64,000 nt of DNA from Eunapius fragilis (taxonomy: Eukaryota > Porifera > Demospongiae > Spongillida > Spongillidae). A program made the position numbers and the translations under genes. Within the stretch, counting starts at the first letter, position 1; each line of letters opens with the position of its first letter. The stretch spans positions 4,941,607-5,005,606 of the forward strand of contig OY811988.1 of NCBI GenBank assembly GCA_963681505.1, in the 5' to 3' direction. A model generated the notes under the pieces. The model had not been told where the DNA came from and did not search any database. It was given only the letters and a program-made list of their open reading frames with translations. Positions 19,051 through 29,261 of the stretch are shown here, piece by piece.

Positions 19051-19550
19051 GTCCCCAGGCCGTCAATTAAAGTTTAGGAAAAAAGACGGCCTGGTACCTA
19101 TTGCCACTATGTTAGTGCGCATGCGCTGGCCATTACCTGTAAAACACGTAATCGTATACTGGCTTAGCTTGTAAACCTTTGACATCGTATATACGTATAC
19201 GCTACGCGTATACGTATACGATTGTCAAAGTCTTGTAGGATTTGTGACAGTGTTTTGTCTCGTACATATTATGTCGCACTTTTATCAAGGGAATCTTTGG
19301 CATCAGATCTTGCAAACAGGCTCAGCAAGGTTGCCCGTGTCCCAGTGGCTTCTGAGGATGGTTTGTCCAGGTTCATTTGCATACCTTGCAAAAACAAACT
19401 TGCTTCGCGCGTAACGCTTTACGGAAAGGTTTACAAGCTAAGTATACGATTACGTGTTTTTCAGATAATGGCCAGCGCATGCGCACTAACATAGTGGCAT
19501 AAGGTACCAGGCCGTCTTTTTACCTAAACTTTAATTGACGGCCTGGGGAC
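19051..19550. mobile_element. 500-bp foldback transposon with about 130-bp inverted repeats (R1)
   Basis: Both ends begin GTCCCCAGGCCGTCAATTAA, and the match continues inward for about 130 bp through GTGCGCATGCGCTGGCCATTA to GCTTAGCTTGTAAACC. Within the left half lies a second palindrome of alternating CGTATACG (about 19180-19232). The centre is not repeat-like and encodes a zinc-finger-like segment (19222-19494). R3 has a full copy at 62964-63463; R2 is cut at 44512. The ends may extend a little, since the flanks also show imperfect mirror similarity. Confidence 0.85.
19222..19494 (+). CDS. Zinc-finger-like ORF carried by the foldback element (R1)
   Basis: The frame reads S-C-R-I-C-D-S-V-L-S, then L-A-S-D-L-A-N-R-L, then F-I-C-I-P-C-K-N-K-L: two C-x2-C pairs about 47 residues apart, with the spacing and hydrophobic pattern of ZAD-like treble-clef fingers. 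The frame has no ATG (it opens with TTG in the palindrome) and runs into the right inverted repeat, where it stops. It is kept in R3 (63135-63407) with a handful of replacements. Likely a captured exon fragment or the remnant of a transposon-encoded DNA-binding domain. Confidence 0.5.
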   Translation: MSKSCRICDSVLSRTYYVALLSRESLASDLANRLSKVARVPVASEDGLSRFICIPCKNKLASRVTLYGKVYKLSIRLRVFQIMASACALT

Positions 19551-20576
19551 GACGAGGCTACTGCTTTTCCGATTATGTCTTACCTAAAGCATCTTTGTCC
19601 GACCCCATCCGACGAAAGTTACGCACCAATTAGACCTGTATGATATGTTTGAAGTAAAAAGCAGTGCGATCAAACATGTAATTATAATACTTCCGTGAAC
19701 GAAGGAACCAATAATTTTTTTTCAACTTGGAAGGTAATATTGTCAATTTGAATTTTTAGTATTTTCAAAGGTCATTTAGAAAAAAGGAAGATGACTGCCA
19801 TTTAACCATACGTGAATCGGCGATTAAATGGAGTGCATCTATGTAGAAGGCCTTAGTCAGTTTGTGTCGGTGCGGCGAGATAAGTGAAAAGTATGTTGAG
19901 GGATTACGAGTTCAGTCTGACTACCTGAGCAATTAGTTATACCAATTGTATTTCAGCTGTCAGTGGGTGCGTGGGTAAACTGAAATTGATAATCCTTAAC
20001 ATACCTTCAGTCATTATATTATTATCTCGTCACACCTACGTATTCTATTATATATAGCAATAGCCAATGCATGTAATTTCGATGAGTAACCAACCACTGT
20101 GCACGAAGCTGAAAGTCCGCGGTAAGCATACAGGGTGTCCACGAAAAAACGCAACGCGTTTATTCCAAAATAGGATTGTCAATTTATAAATGTACAATAA
20201 CCATGTTTAGTCAAATACGAACACGTTGCTAGAATTCTATTTTATTTTAACAATTCAAATGATTAAACCAAATAGCTTGCAAGTAATTAATTTGCCACAA
20301 TAATGTACGACAACTTTAAATTTATAACATGATTTAGAATCTGCAGAATTACCATGATGAAAGTATGAAAAAGTATGAAATTTGACTGGCGTAGTACTAG
20401 TTAACATTCAAAACAAATTGCTAAACGGCAATTAATTAACTTAAAATTAGTGGAATGGCCTGCATGGGTGACTTCCGCTCACGCTGTCGTACGAAACATA
20501 AAAATCACAATGGTTTGGGTGTAACTTACCAAACTGTGCAGTAATTATTTCAATTTTTTAAATGTAACAATTAAAT
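19551..20576. other. Spacer without a confident gene
   Basis: Up to about 20090 it matches the end of R3. A diverged inverted copy of 5290-5440 lies at about 20260-20410 (C-A-A-A-T-T-T-C-A-T-A type block). A minus ORF that is open in R3 (63497-63709) is broken here by a T-run change at 19710. No gene supported. Confidence 0.5.
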
Positions 20577-21173
20577 ATATTGACTGAAGGGGTGCAGCAG
20601 GGAGACCCTCTGGGTCCTCTACTCTTTTCCCTTGTCCTTCATGCAACAGCCCAAGCAATTGTGGCTGATCCTCAGTGCACTGATTTGACGAGTATTTGTT
20701 GGTACTAGATGATGGCGTCTTGGCTGGTACTAGAGCTTCATTGATCACAGCTTTGGAGGTCATTCAAGAACACAGTGTGTCTATAGTGGTCTCAGCTTGA
20801 ATTACTCTAAATGTGAATTATTGTACAGTCTCCAAAACCTTGACATGTTCTATCATACAATTTCGCGATCTGCCACACCCTGCTTTGAGATCCTCGGAGC
20901 CCCCATTGGAACCCCTGAGTTCTGTGTAGAAAATATCCAGAAAAAGATAGCTGAGGCACGTCAACTGCTGCATCTTCTTCCTCAGCTATGTGAAACCCAA
21001 GTTGCGCTATCCCTCTTGCGGATGTGTGGGTCATTCTGCAAGATGGCCCACCTCGCTCGTACGACTCCACCCTCCACAGATATTCTTGAGTGTTTCATTC
21101 AATTCGACAGGGACAGTCTGCATTGCCTTGGAACCTCAGCACTTATTGCACTAAGTCCATCTGCTGTTAAGCA
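20577..21173 (+). pseudogene. RT-domain fragment of the RLE-type non-LTR element
   Basis: The frame starts E-G-V-Q-Q-G-D-P-L-G-P-L-L-F-S-L, the RT palm motif B, and goes on with H-A-T-A-Q-A-I-V-A-D-P. The catalytic Y-L-D-D-G block is damaged by a lost base near 20706, so the frame shifts. A second open stretch (20797-21160) follows: L-N-Y-S-K-C-E-L-L-Y, then L-L-R-M-C-G-S-F-C-K-M-A-H-L. It ends at 21173 against the GTGGGCGGGGTCC box of the sub-repeat. Together with 44512-46032 it shows that all these pieces come from one family. Confidence 0.8.
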
Positions 21174-22335
21174 GAAAATTTTGTGGGCGGGGTCCTTATT
21201 GTGCAAAAAAAAAAAAACCGCGGTCGGGGGTTCCTAATTCTTTCTGTCCCTACTTCTACGTGACATCGGCAAGTAATCATAAATCAATTCCTAGGTAATG
21301 CATGCTACATATGCGCTCTAAAAGCATACAAGATGTAGTGAGTAGGTTGACTACCGCTCTAAAACATGCATCACTATGCTAACCAAAACATGCAATAATA
21401 ATGATATTTCAAAACCGGATCAAACGCATTATGAGGTGCTGAAGAATGGCCAAAAGGAGAAGGAACGTTATACTTAACGAATGTTAATGCTACGAGCATC
21501 AAAGCATTCGAGATAACGATGTATTATTATCGCATTCTTTCCCCGTTGTCCGAATCGGATAGAATGAATAAATAATGTGCGGTTGATACAGTAATGATCA
21601 AAATCACTATTGTAGGCTAAGTGTGGCATTCATGCAGAGTAGCTCCATTGGGGTGTTATAGTTCGGCTGCATTTAATGAATTATTATGTCAAACATCAAA
21701 ACCACTGCACAATCATTTATGACCAACTCACCTTATTAACCCATTCAATAAGCTCGGTTTGTAACGCAGCCGAAATGATCTTCAAGGCTGGGGTATTGCA
21801 CGCCTTTCTTCCATGACAATATTCGAGAGTGTCGTTCAGGTACCACAGTATCTTACACACGGATATGACACTGGGTTGAGAACTAATGTCAGTTTCCCTC
21901 TTTTGTATTAGAATAGGGTGACAGACAGTTACTACTATGAAGGTGAGTACCAAGAGACTTAAAATGCTAGACATGCTGTCGTGTTTGAAACACAGGACAA
22001 TCGTATAATGACCCAATGAATCTGGTACTTCGCTATATATACGCATCATTCAATGCAAGGGTTGTTGTATATTTGAAACTTGCATTCCGGAAAAGTCATT
22101 ATTTCCGTCAGCGGGTGGAAATGAATGAGCAGTTCTCCATGGATACATGATATGAGTTTGCAATAGAGCTTCGGGCATCCTTATACACATACCAGATGCC
22201 ACCAATGGCATGTGAATGCTGATATATGATAAATTTTTTCTGCCATTGTCCTGTGTCGATGCATATATATGAATGCGTATAAAAAGAAGGGAAAAATTAA
22301 AAATGCGTGAAATTTCGTTATTTTAAATGTATTAA
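21174..22335. repeat. Direct partial copy of R1 6470-7630
   Basis: Collinear with R1 6470-7630, carrying one intact secreted-protein gene. The left junction is to an RT fragment. The right junction, near 22335, switches to an inverted copy of the 15670 region. Confidence 0.88.
21607..21974 (-). CDS. Small secreted four-cysteine protein, copy 3
   Basis: Exon 1 is 21974-21732 and exon 2 is 21666-21607, with a 65-nt intron and consensus sites. The four cysteines and Lys-Arg at 24-25 are kept. Exon 2 differs most of all intact copies (P-N-Y-N-T-P-M-E-L-L-C-M-N-A-T-L-S-L-Q), which removes one sequon. The proximal promoter with TATA remains, but beyond about 22335 the upstream region is swapped for the inverted promoter region of the decayed copy, so its regulation may differ from that of its sisters. 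Confidence 0.75.
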
Positions 22336-23755
22336 CGCAACCCAATGAATCTAGTACTCTGTTATATATATATGCACTATTGAATGCAAGAGTAATCACC
22401 AATTTTTGTATATTCGGATCTTGCATCCCGGAAATGTCACTAAATGAAATTGGGTACAAAATGAAAGAGCAGTTCTTCTTGGGTACATGGTGTGAGTTAG
22501 CAACAGATCGTCGTTCATCCTTATAAACATACCAGATGCCACCACTGGGGTTCATATGCTGATATGTGATAAGTATTATGCCTTAATGCATATATATGCA
22601 TGTATATAAACAGAAGGGGAAAAATTAAAAATGCGAGAAAGTTCATAAGTGTACTACTACACAACTGATTAATAATTGAACACATTACAGTACACAACAT
22701 ACACTTAAACCTATATATATATGCATAGTTGCATTGAAATGACCACTTTTGGAAAATAATAAAACCACATCAGTGAGGAAAATGAGGGAGGCCAGCTCCA
22801 TCATCCATGTCATGTCCACATATCAATTTTACGCATAGTGCCCATACCTAGATATAAACAAGATAATTATATGGTACAAGGTGCCTGCCTAGGGGATTGT
22901 AAACAGCGAACATGAATAGCGAGCTCTGTCAGCACCAGTTGAGAAGGTTAATCTTTAAATCTGAGTAAGACTTTTTCCTAGTAGCTTTTTAGATCATTCG
23001 ATGCTGTAATATGTAAATAAAGAGAAAGTAATAGTTGAAATACATAAATTAAAGGCATGACTGACTTCTGACGTTTCATCTCCGATGCTATGTGAATACA
23101 ATTATGTACATGTCTGTAAACTTTGCTTGCATAATAGTCCTTTACTACTTCCGTTCAGAAAATGAAACCTAATTAAATAGTTATGTTTCTGCTCACGCGT
23201 TGAACAGCAATCTACAAGATCGGTAGACCATTTCGCTCATAGAGAAGAAAATTTGGTAGCACATCTGGTGGCGACCACAATCAAGCAATAACGTCATTCT
23301 GAGGCCAGCCACGATGATATTTATTAGAGTTTGCGCCTCACTATCACTTTCCTAATCTTATACTAGGAAGTATCTATTGCGATGCAGGAATTCATGGTGT
23401 AGATATTTTATGTATCTGCGTGTCATGTGTATGGCATATTATTGAAAGCAGAATTGACTTTTGTATTGATTTTGTCTATCTTGTTTTATTGCGGTTTATA
23501 TTTCATTTGCACATGGTTGAATTTATCAATCTAGTTACACATTATTAAAGTAAGAGACCAAAACAGCAATTTAACAGTTCGTACATGGTTGTTTTGCTTA
23601 AGTCTCGGTCTCGGTTATTCACACGTATGCGCGACAATATAAGTGGAATTAACATGGGCAGCTGATCCGCTGTGCATGTTTAGTAGAATTCAACTGGCTT
23701 GCCTCATGTCCACCTATCAAGCAACATTTTATAGCACAATTATTGCCTTAATAAA

Positions 23756-24458
23756 TTGCTGCTTTTGCTTATCTCTGCTGTGCTCTGGTGTGCACGCGCC
23801 CGGTTATCATACTGCAGATTCAGTGTGATTCATTCAGCTGTTGCGGAAGCCAGGGTTCCGTCATTGTCTGTTTTCACCTTCATTGGAGGAATTATCAGTG
23901 ACTCTCTTCAAATACGAAAGAGGGAAACAGATATTACTTCTCATCTCCGTGAACGAGAGTGGGAGTGTACACAAATGGACATCGTGGTTTTGAAGGTCCT
24001 GCATGACAGACTAGTCATACTGGGTGCCATGGAAACTATACGAATATCGTAAACATTGCCTTCATAATTTTGCTTACTTCCGTTAAACGAATATAACCGC
24101 AAGCATCAGTGCAGCATAATTTCATGGCTTCATACAATACATAGATATTTCAGACATCGCTCACGTGTTGGTCAACAAATCACGAAACAATCAACAGACC
24201 TATTTCGAATAGAGATGAGGAATTTGGTAGCTATCAGGAGGCAAACACAATTAAGCAATAATGTCGTATGGAGGCAGGCTCAGGCAGCCACGACGATACG
24301 AATCAAAGCTTGTGCCTTACTATCTAATTCCTTATGTGATGCAAGAAAGTATCAAATACGGCTTTGGTACTGTGTTGCTATTTCATATATTTGAGATAGA
24401 ATTAATGCTTTCAACAAGTAATGAAAACATTCTCTATGAGAACGTTGGTGGCATATAG
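23756..24458 (+). pseudogene. Inverted copy of the diverged family relic
   Basis: Same two stretches as 14135-13539: I-R-K-R-E-T-D-I-T-S-H-L, E-C-T-Q-M-D-I-V-V-L-K to a stop at 24052, then the R-V-G-Q-Q-I-T to E-N-V-G-G-I part. An extra CAGGCT within the second stretch (near 24270) and other changes separate it from R1. No ATG starts the first stretch (the frame opens with TTG). Confidence 0.4.
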
Positions 24459-26132
24459 GATTGAAAGGTAATAGTGGTGTAAGAAGGAAGGAAACAAGGG
24501 TCTAATAAGAAGGGGAAATGTTATAGTCCTATATTTGTAGGATATATGGTTTGTGTGCGAAATGAAGGACTATTAAAATTTAGACCCCTGTTTCCTTCAA
24601 TTCTATATGCCACCAACGTTCTCATAGAGAATGTTTGTATTACTTATTTCATCAGTTTTTAATTTCTTTGTGATATGAGAGGTAGTAACTAGACTATTAT
24701 GCAATAAGACCATTTAATTTTGTGGTTCTATTCATCATTCTTGCACCCTTCGTTCCTGCAATTTAATCAACCATACTATTGACGAAGCTAAGTAATTTGT
24801 GCTACATACTAGCTGATATGAACACCTGTATTCATAGTCTGTGTGTGATAATTGCATGGTGTCCAATTGGACTGCAACATTATTTAGTTGCAGCAGACCC
24901 CTTCCAAGATACGAAGATGGTGTATTAGGATCCCCAAATGATGTCTAGTTGCGGAGGTGGAAGCGGGGGTTGCATCTACTGGTGGCGTAGGAGGGGTATA
25001 CTTTGTGGAGTGGGGAGGACTGGATGGCCATGGAATGGTTCGAGGTGTCCCAATGTAGAAGTGCGGCATCTAAAGAAAAGCGCGGGTATCACGATGAGGA
25101 GAAGTAAGGGTGTGGCATGAAGGGAATTTGATGAAGCGCGTTCAAGGGAGGGCCAATATTAGAAGGAACATTATACTTTACCGAATCAAAATGGCCATAC
25201 CATCAAAACTTTCGAGAAAACAATGTATTATTATCGTACTCTTCGCCCGTTGTCCAAATCGGATAAATAATGTGTGGTTGATACGGTAATGATCAAAATC
25301 ACTTTAGTAGACTAAGTGTGGTATTCTTGCAGAGTAGCTTCATTGTGGTGTTATAGCTCAGCTGTATATTTCGCACACAAACGTAATATCCTAGAATTGG
25401 GCGAAATATAGGACTATTACATTTCCCCTTTTTATTAGACCCCCTATTTACACCACTATTATCTTTCTATCCTTTATGCCACCATCGTTCTCATAAGTTT
25501 TTATTACTTGTTCAAAGCATTAATTCTATCTCAAATGTATGAAATAGCAACACACTGCCAACGCCATGCATAACTGCTTGTTCATTTCATTTGATACATT
25601 TTTGCATCAAATTAGGAATTAGACAGTGAGGCACAAGCTCTGATTCATATCGTCGTGGCGGCCTCCGTGTGACGTTATTGCTTGGTTGTGTTTGCCTCCT
25701 GATGAGCTACCTAATTCCTCATCTCTATGCCAAATGGGTCTATTGATTGTATTGTAATTTGTTGACCAACACGTGAACCATGTCTGAAATATCTATGTAA
25801 GGTATGAAGCCATGAAATTATGCTGCAATGGATGCTTGCGGTTATATTCATTTAACGGTAGCAAGCAACGGAAATTATGAAAGCAAAGTTTCCGATATTC
25901 ATATAGTTTCCATGGCACCCCATATAAGTAGTCTTTCATGCAGGAGCATCAAAACCACGATATCCATTTGTGCATACTCCCACGCTCTTGAAACAATGCT
26001 AGTCGTGATGAGAATTTTGACTACAATAATAATACCGGCTTCATCTGTATGCAATAGTTTTGTAGTTACCTTTGTCGATTACAACGTTGTGTTGCACAGA
26101 AAATAAAGTTTAATTCAATAAGACAATAATTT

Positions 26133-26379
26133 TATGGGATCATGGCAGCGAAAAGGGACCTAGCGCATATTTCCAGGAAGGAGCATCAAAGTTGACTCGT
26201 GCAAGTAAAATGTAAGCGTAATATTAAAAATTAGGCCACTTGTAACTCCATGATGGACAAACTAATTTCCATTGCGTAAGGAAAAAAGTCGTAGATGGCA
26301 CAAGTGTCTCTTAGAATATGAAATAATTTGAGAACTTGAAAAAATATGCGCTAGGTCCCTTCGATGCCACGATCCCATA
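26133..26379. mobile_element. Inverted-block copy of the 247-bp MITE
   Basis: Ends TATGGGATCATGGCAGCG and CGATGCCACGATCCCATA are the inverted repeats described at 11611-11857; same position relative to neighbours. Confidence 0.75.
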
Positions 26380-26483
26380 TGCATACTGATACACGTTAAG
26401 TAACACAAGTTCCGTTCTACACTATTCGGAGGATGGCTCTGGTATTCGCTCTTATTAAGCAAATGCTCAAGTTTAAGAACAAT

Positions 26484-26632
26484 TCAAAAGATGCCTATGT
26501 CTTTGGCAGTGATTGGTGCATGTATTGCAAGTCTAGTTGTGACTTGTGTCAGAAATTTTGATGCTTCTCTACCCCAAGCTCCATAAGAGTCAACTGCTAG
26601 AGAGGTTGAGACATGCCCTAGGGAAACTGACA
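26484..26632 (-). pseudogene. Inverted-block copy of the second RLE-type fragment
   Basis: Minus frame S-T-S-L-A-V-D-S-Y-G-A-W-G-R-E-A-S-K-F-L-T-Q-V-T, ending with the same stop as at 11504. Joins the gene relic at about 26633. Confidence 0.6.
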
Positions 26633-26843
26633 TTAGTTCCCATCCCAGTGTCATACCCCAGCCTTGAATATAATTTCGGCTGCGATACAAACCGAACTTA
26701 ATGAATGGGTTAATAAGGTGAGTTGGTCATAAATGATTGTGCAGTGGTTTTGATGGTTGACATAATAATTCATTAAATGCAGCCGAGCTATAACACCACA
26801 ATGGAGCTACTCTGCAAGAATGCCACACTTAGTCTACTATAGT
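26633..26843 (+). pseudogene. Inverted-block copy of the deleted secreted-protein gene
   Basis: Exon 1 has the same internal deletion as at 11159-11371 and no signal peptide. Unlike that copy, exon 2 (26784-26843) and its splice sites are complete, so the exon 2 damage in R1 is later. Confidence 0.7.
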
Positions 26844-27043
26844 GATTTTGATCATTACTGTATCAACCGCACATTATTTATTCATTCTATCCGATTCGGA
26901 CAACGGGGAAAGAATACGATAATAATACATCGTTTTCACGAATGCTTTGATGCTCGTAGCATATACATTCGTTAAGTATAACCTTCCTTCTCCTTTTGGC
27001 CAATCTTCAGCACCTCATAATGCGTTTGATTCGGTACTGAAAT

Positions 27044-27287
27044 TTAACCGATTAAGGCCTAAATATGGTTTGTTATGTACAGGTTATTTGATCTTAAATG
27101 TGGTCACTAAAAATGTTTAGTGGCAGGATAGGGTAATCCAACGATACCCGCTGAAGCCGTGTTCATGAAAGATTTCAAATTGGTAAAATCTTTCATATGT
27201 GGTTTGTGGTCATGTCCCCCAAAATACCTTGGTAGCTGTAAACAACTTTTTGACGCGAATTTGCGGCTACAGGACTTAATCGGTTAA
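27044..27287. mobile_element. piggyBac-like MITE, TTAA target duplication
   Basis: A 236-bp segment (27048-27283) begins CCGATTAAG and ends CTTAATCGG, flanked on both sides by TTAA. All other copies of this site (for example 10965, 36345, 55180) read straight through a single TTAA, so this is an empty-site comparison within the window. TTAA duplication is the hallmark of piggyBac transposition. No coding capacity. An inner inverted pair GAAAGATTT...AAATCTTTC is present near 27170-27195. Confidence 0.88.
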
Positions 27288-27607
27288 AAGAAAAATCATT
27301 ATTATAGCGTGTTTTGGTTAGCATAGTGATGCATGTTTTAGAGCGGTAGTCAACCTACTCACTACGTCTTGTATGCTTTTAGAGCGCATATGTAGCATGC
27401 ATTACCTAGGAATAGATTTATGATTACTTGCCGATGTCACGTAGAAGTAGGGACAGAAAGAATTAGGAACCCTCGCCCGCAGGTTTTTGCACAATAAGGA
27501 CCCCGCCCACAAAATTTGACATTTTTGGCAGTCCCTGAACATCTGAAAATTTGGGGACATTTTGGTAGATTTTGGAATCCCCAGCATCTAAGGAATATAA
27601 TTTAACA

Positions 27608-28952
27608 CATGATAGATTTCATCGCTCAGAAGTTTGTGTTGGATGGCGTTAACATGGCTGCTCAGTTTATTCACAGAGACATGCGTACACAAAAAATGAA
27701 TATCAAATAATTAGCATATATTCCAGGACTTGTTCAACGAATTTCGGCCACTTCAGTTACAATACACAATAGTATTTTCACGGCATTTAAAGGTTCTATC
27801 ATGTATATTCAATTTTGGCTCTGCAATAAATAAAAGTTCAATGTATATACACGAGTACATATAAAGCGTAACTGGCAGCAAATTGCCTTACATTTCTTAG
27901 GAACAGCCTTAGTAATTTTGTCAGCGTTTCCTCAACCACGGCTTGGTCTGCAACACTTGAAGTTCTTTATCCTGACCTAACTCAATGGTAAGTCGGGAGA
28001 TCAGAAAACTCCAGCCGATTGTGTATTCGATTTGTCTGATTGTTTCAGTTTTGTTGACTACACATGCAGGTCGTGTTTGTTCACGTGAGTTTAACATCCT
28101 GTAGACTTACCTTTGCTTCCGTTTCGTACATATATAGGGTTTGGTGGTCAGTCCGCCATTAGAACTTTTATCAACATGTGCACAGTAACGAGACGAACTT
28201 TGTACACACTTATTTGCCGCGCGCTGGGTCCTATTCGCACAGAGAAGTACTACTAGTTTAATCACATCTGAAGTGCTTGCAGCGGTTCAGCCATTACCTT
28301 TGCCAATATACCTCTTCCACAGTGCGCATTAATTTAATATCTATGGTGTGTGCATGTTGAGCATTAATTAAGAGAGGCATAAAAGTGTCTGCGGTACGAA
28401 AAAGTAGGTATGGACGTGGAGCATCGGTCGCACTATTAGAATTTATGCATTGCGCAATGGCCATAGCCTAGCCTAGAGCATAAAGAAGGGGATGGGGTTA
28501 TACGTCATGACTAATTATGTGCATGCATGAGGGGACTACGTTATTATATTCAAATGATAGAATCAAATAATTAATTTGACACAATAATGGACGACAACTT
28601 TTAATTCATAACATGATATATGAACTGCAGAATTACGACAATGTAAGTTTGAAAAGGTATGAAATTTGACTGGCGTTTTGCGGCTAGTTAATATTCCTTC
28701 CTTTTACCCCCGTACGGTTGCGAGCTTGATGTCTCAACGAACTCTGCATGTCATAATGAGACTCAAGGGATGTTGCGCAGAAATTTCACCTATAAGAATC
28801 GTTAGACATTTCCCATCGTTTGACTTAGAATGAATTTTAAATCAAAAACACTATAAGGTAAGCTGCTATTTTAGAACCGGTTATTACACGGACTGTACAA
28901 GTTAAACGCATCGTCTGGAGGACGTTTAAAAACCACCAATGTCACTACTCAT
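27608..28952 (-). repeat. Inverted copy of about 5050-6400 of the unit
   Basis: Reverse complement of the unit 5' part. It holds a frameshifted copy of the candidate exon (27715-27957; two bases lost near 27870). Similarity stops at about 28952, within the ACTACTCATGGATGCG region. Confidence 0.85.
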
Positions 28953-29201
28953 GGATGCGCACCATACCATCGTTTTAAAAGTTTTCCAGCACCTTTAGTT
29001 TTGTATATATACTCGCACCTCTGTGGGGGGGGGGGGGGGGGGGGAGGGGGGTTCGCGAAAAGAAGAATAAAAAATAGAAACCAAATATGTGCAGAGTTAA
29101 ACAAGTTTGCTGCATGTCCCAAATGCTCAGCATGCTACAAGATACAAAATACTACATCTTCAAATATGGTTTGCTCTGAAAAAACTGGACCTCGAATGCA
29201 G
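28953..29201. other. Unique junction DNA with a long poly-G run
   Basis: This is the only stretch after 3912 without an obvious second copy in the window. An almost pure G run of about 30 bases lies at 29024-29051. A frame V-C-A-E-L-N-K-F-A-A-C-P-K-C-S-A-C-Y runs in phase into the orphan exon 2, perhaps by chance. Confidence 0.6.
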
Positions 29202-29261
29202 CCGAGCTATAACACCACAATGGAGCTACTCTGCAAGAATGCCACACTTAGTCTATTATAG
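29202..29261 (+). pseudogene. Orphan second exon of the secreted-protein family
   Basis: ATGCAG|CCGAGCTATAAC to TAG, coding N-T-T-M-E-L-L-C-K-N-A-T-L-S-L-L, with no exon 1 upstream. Followed by the usual 3' flank up to 29385, where R2 begins. Confidence 0.75.

Larger units (their letters stand above)
3912..20090 (+). repeat. Unit R1: first full copy of the 15-16 kb amplified segment
   Basis: This segment aligns collinearly with 29385-44512 (offset about 25.1-25.5 kb) and, from about 4587 on, with 48886-64000. Offsets drift only through small indels, for example a 104-bp tandem duplication at 10247-10454. It contains a head-to-head pair of secreted-protein genes, relics of the same family, two non-LTR retrotransposon fragments, two MITEs and several candidate exons. 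Similarity with R3 may go beyond 20090, but R3 is cut by the window. Confidence 0.93.
22336..27607 (-). repeat. Inverted copy of about 10640-15670 of the unit
   Basis: Reads as the reverse complement of the R1 central part: promoter of the decayed gene (22340), upstream ORF (22380-22555), spacer, diverged relic (23756-24458), palindrome (24420-24640), orphan exon 2 near 25370, MITE (26133-26379), second RLE fragment, gene relic, sub-repeat. At about 27607 it jumps to the inverted 5050-6400 region. It contains the only copy of the TTAA-flanked MITE. Confidence 0.9.

Noticed and set aside
23643-23828. Frame with cysteine-rich secreted look (C-C-F-C-L-S-L-L-C-S-G)
   Set aside because: It has no ATG start, three frames are open over the same AT-rich DNA, and no constraint is seen between copies.
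29001-29261. An 86-codon gene ending in the orphan exon 2
   Set aside because: The frame starts within or next to the poly-G run, crosses a rearrangement junction and occurs once. The in-phase join is probably chance.
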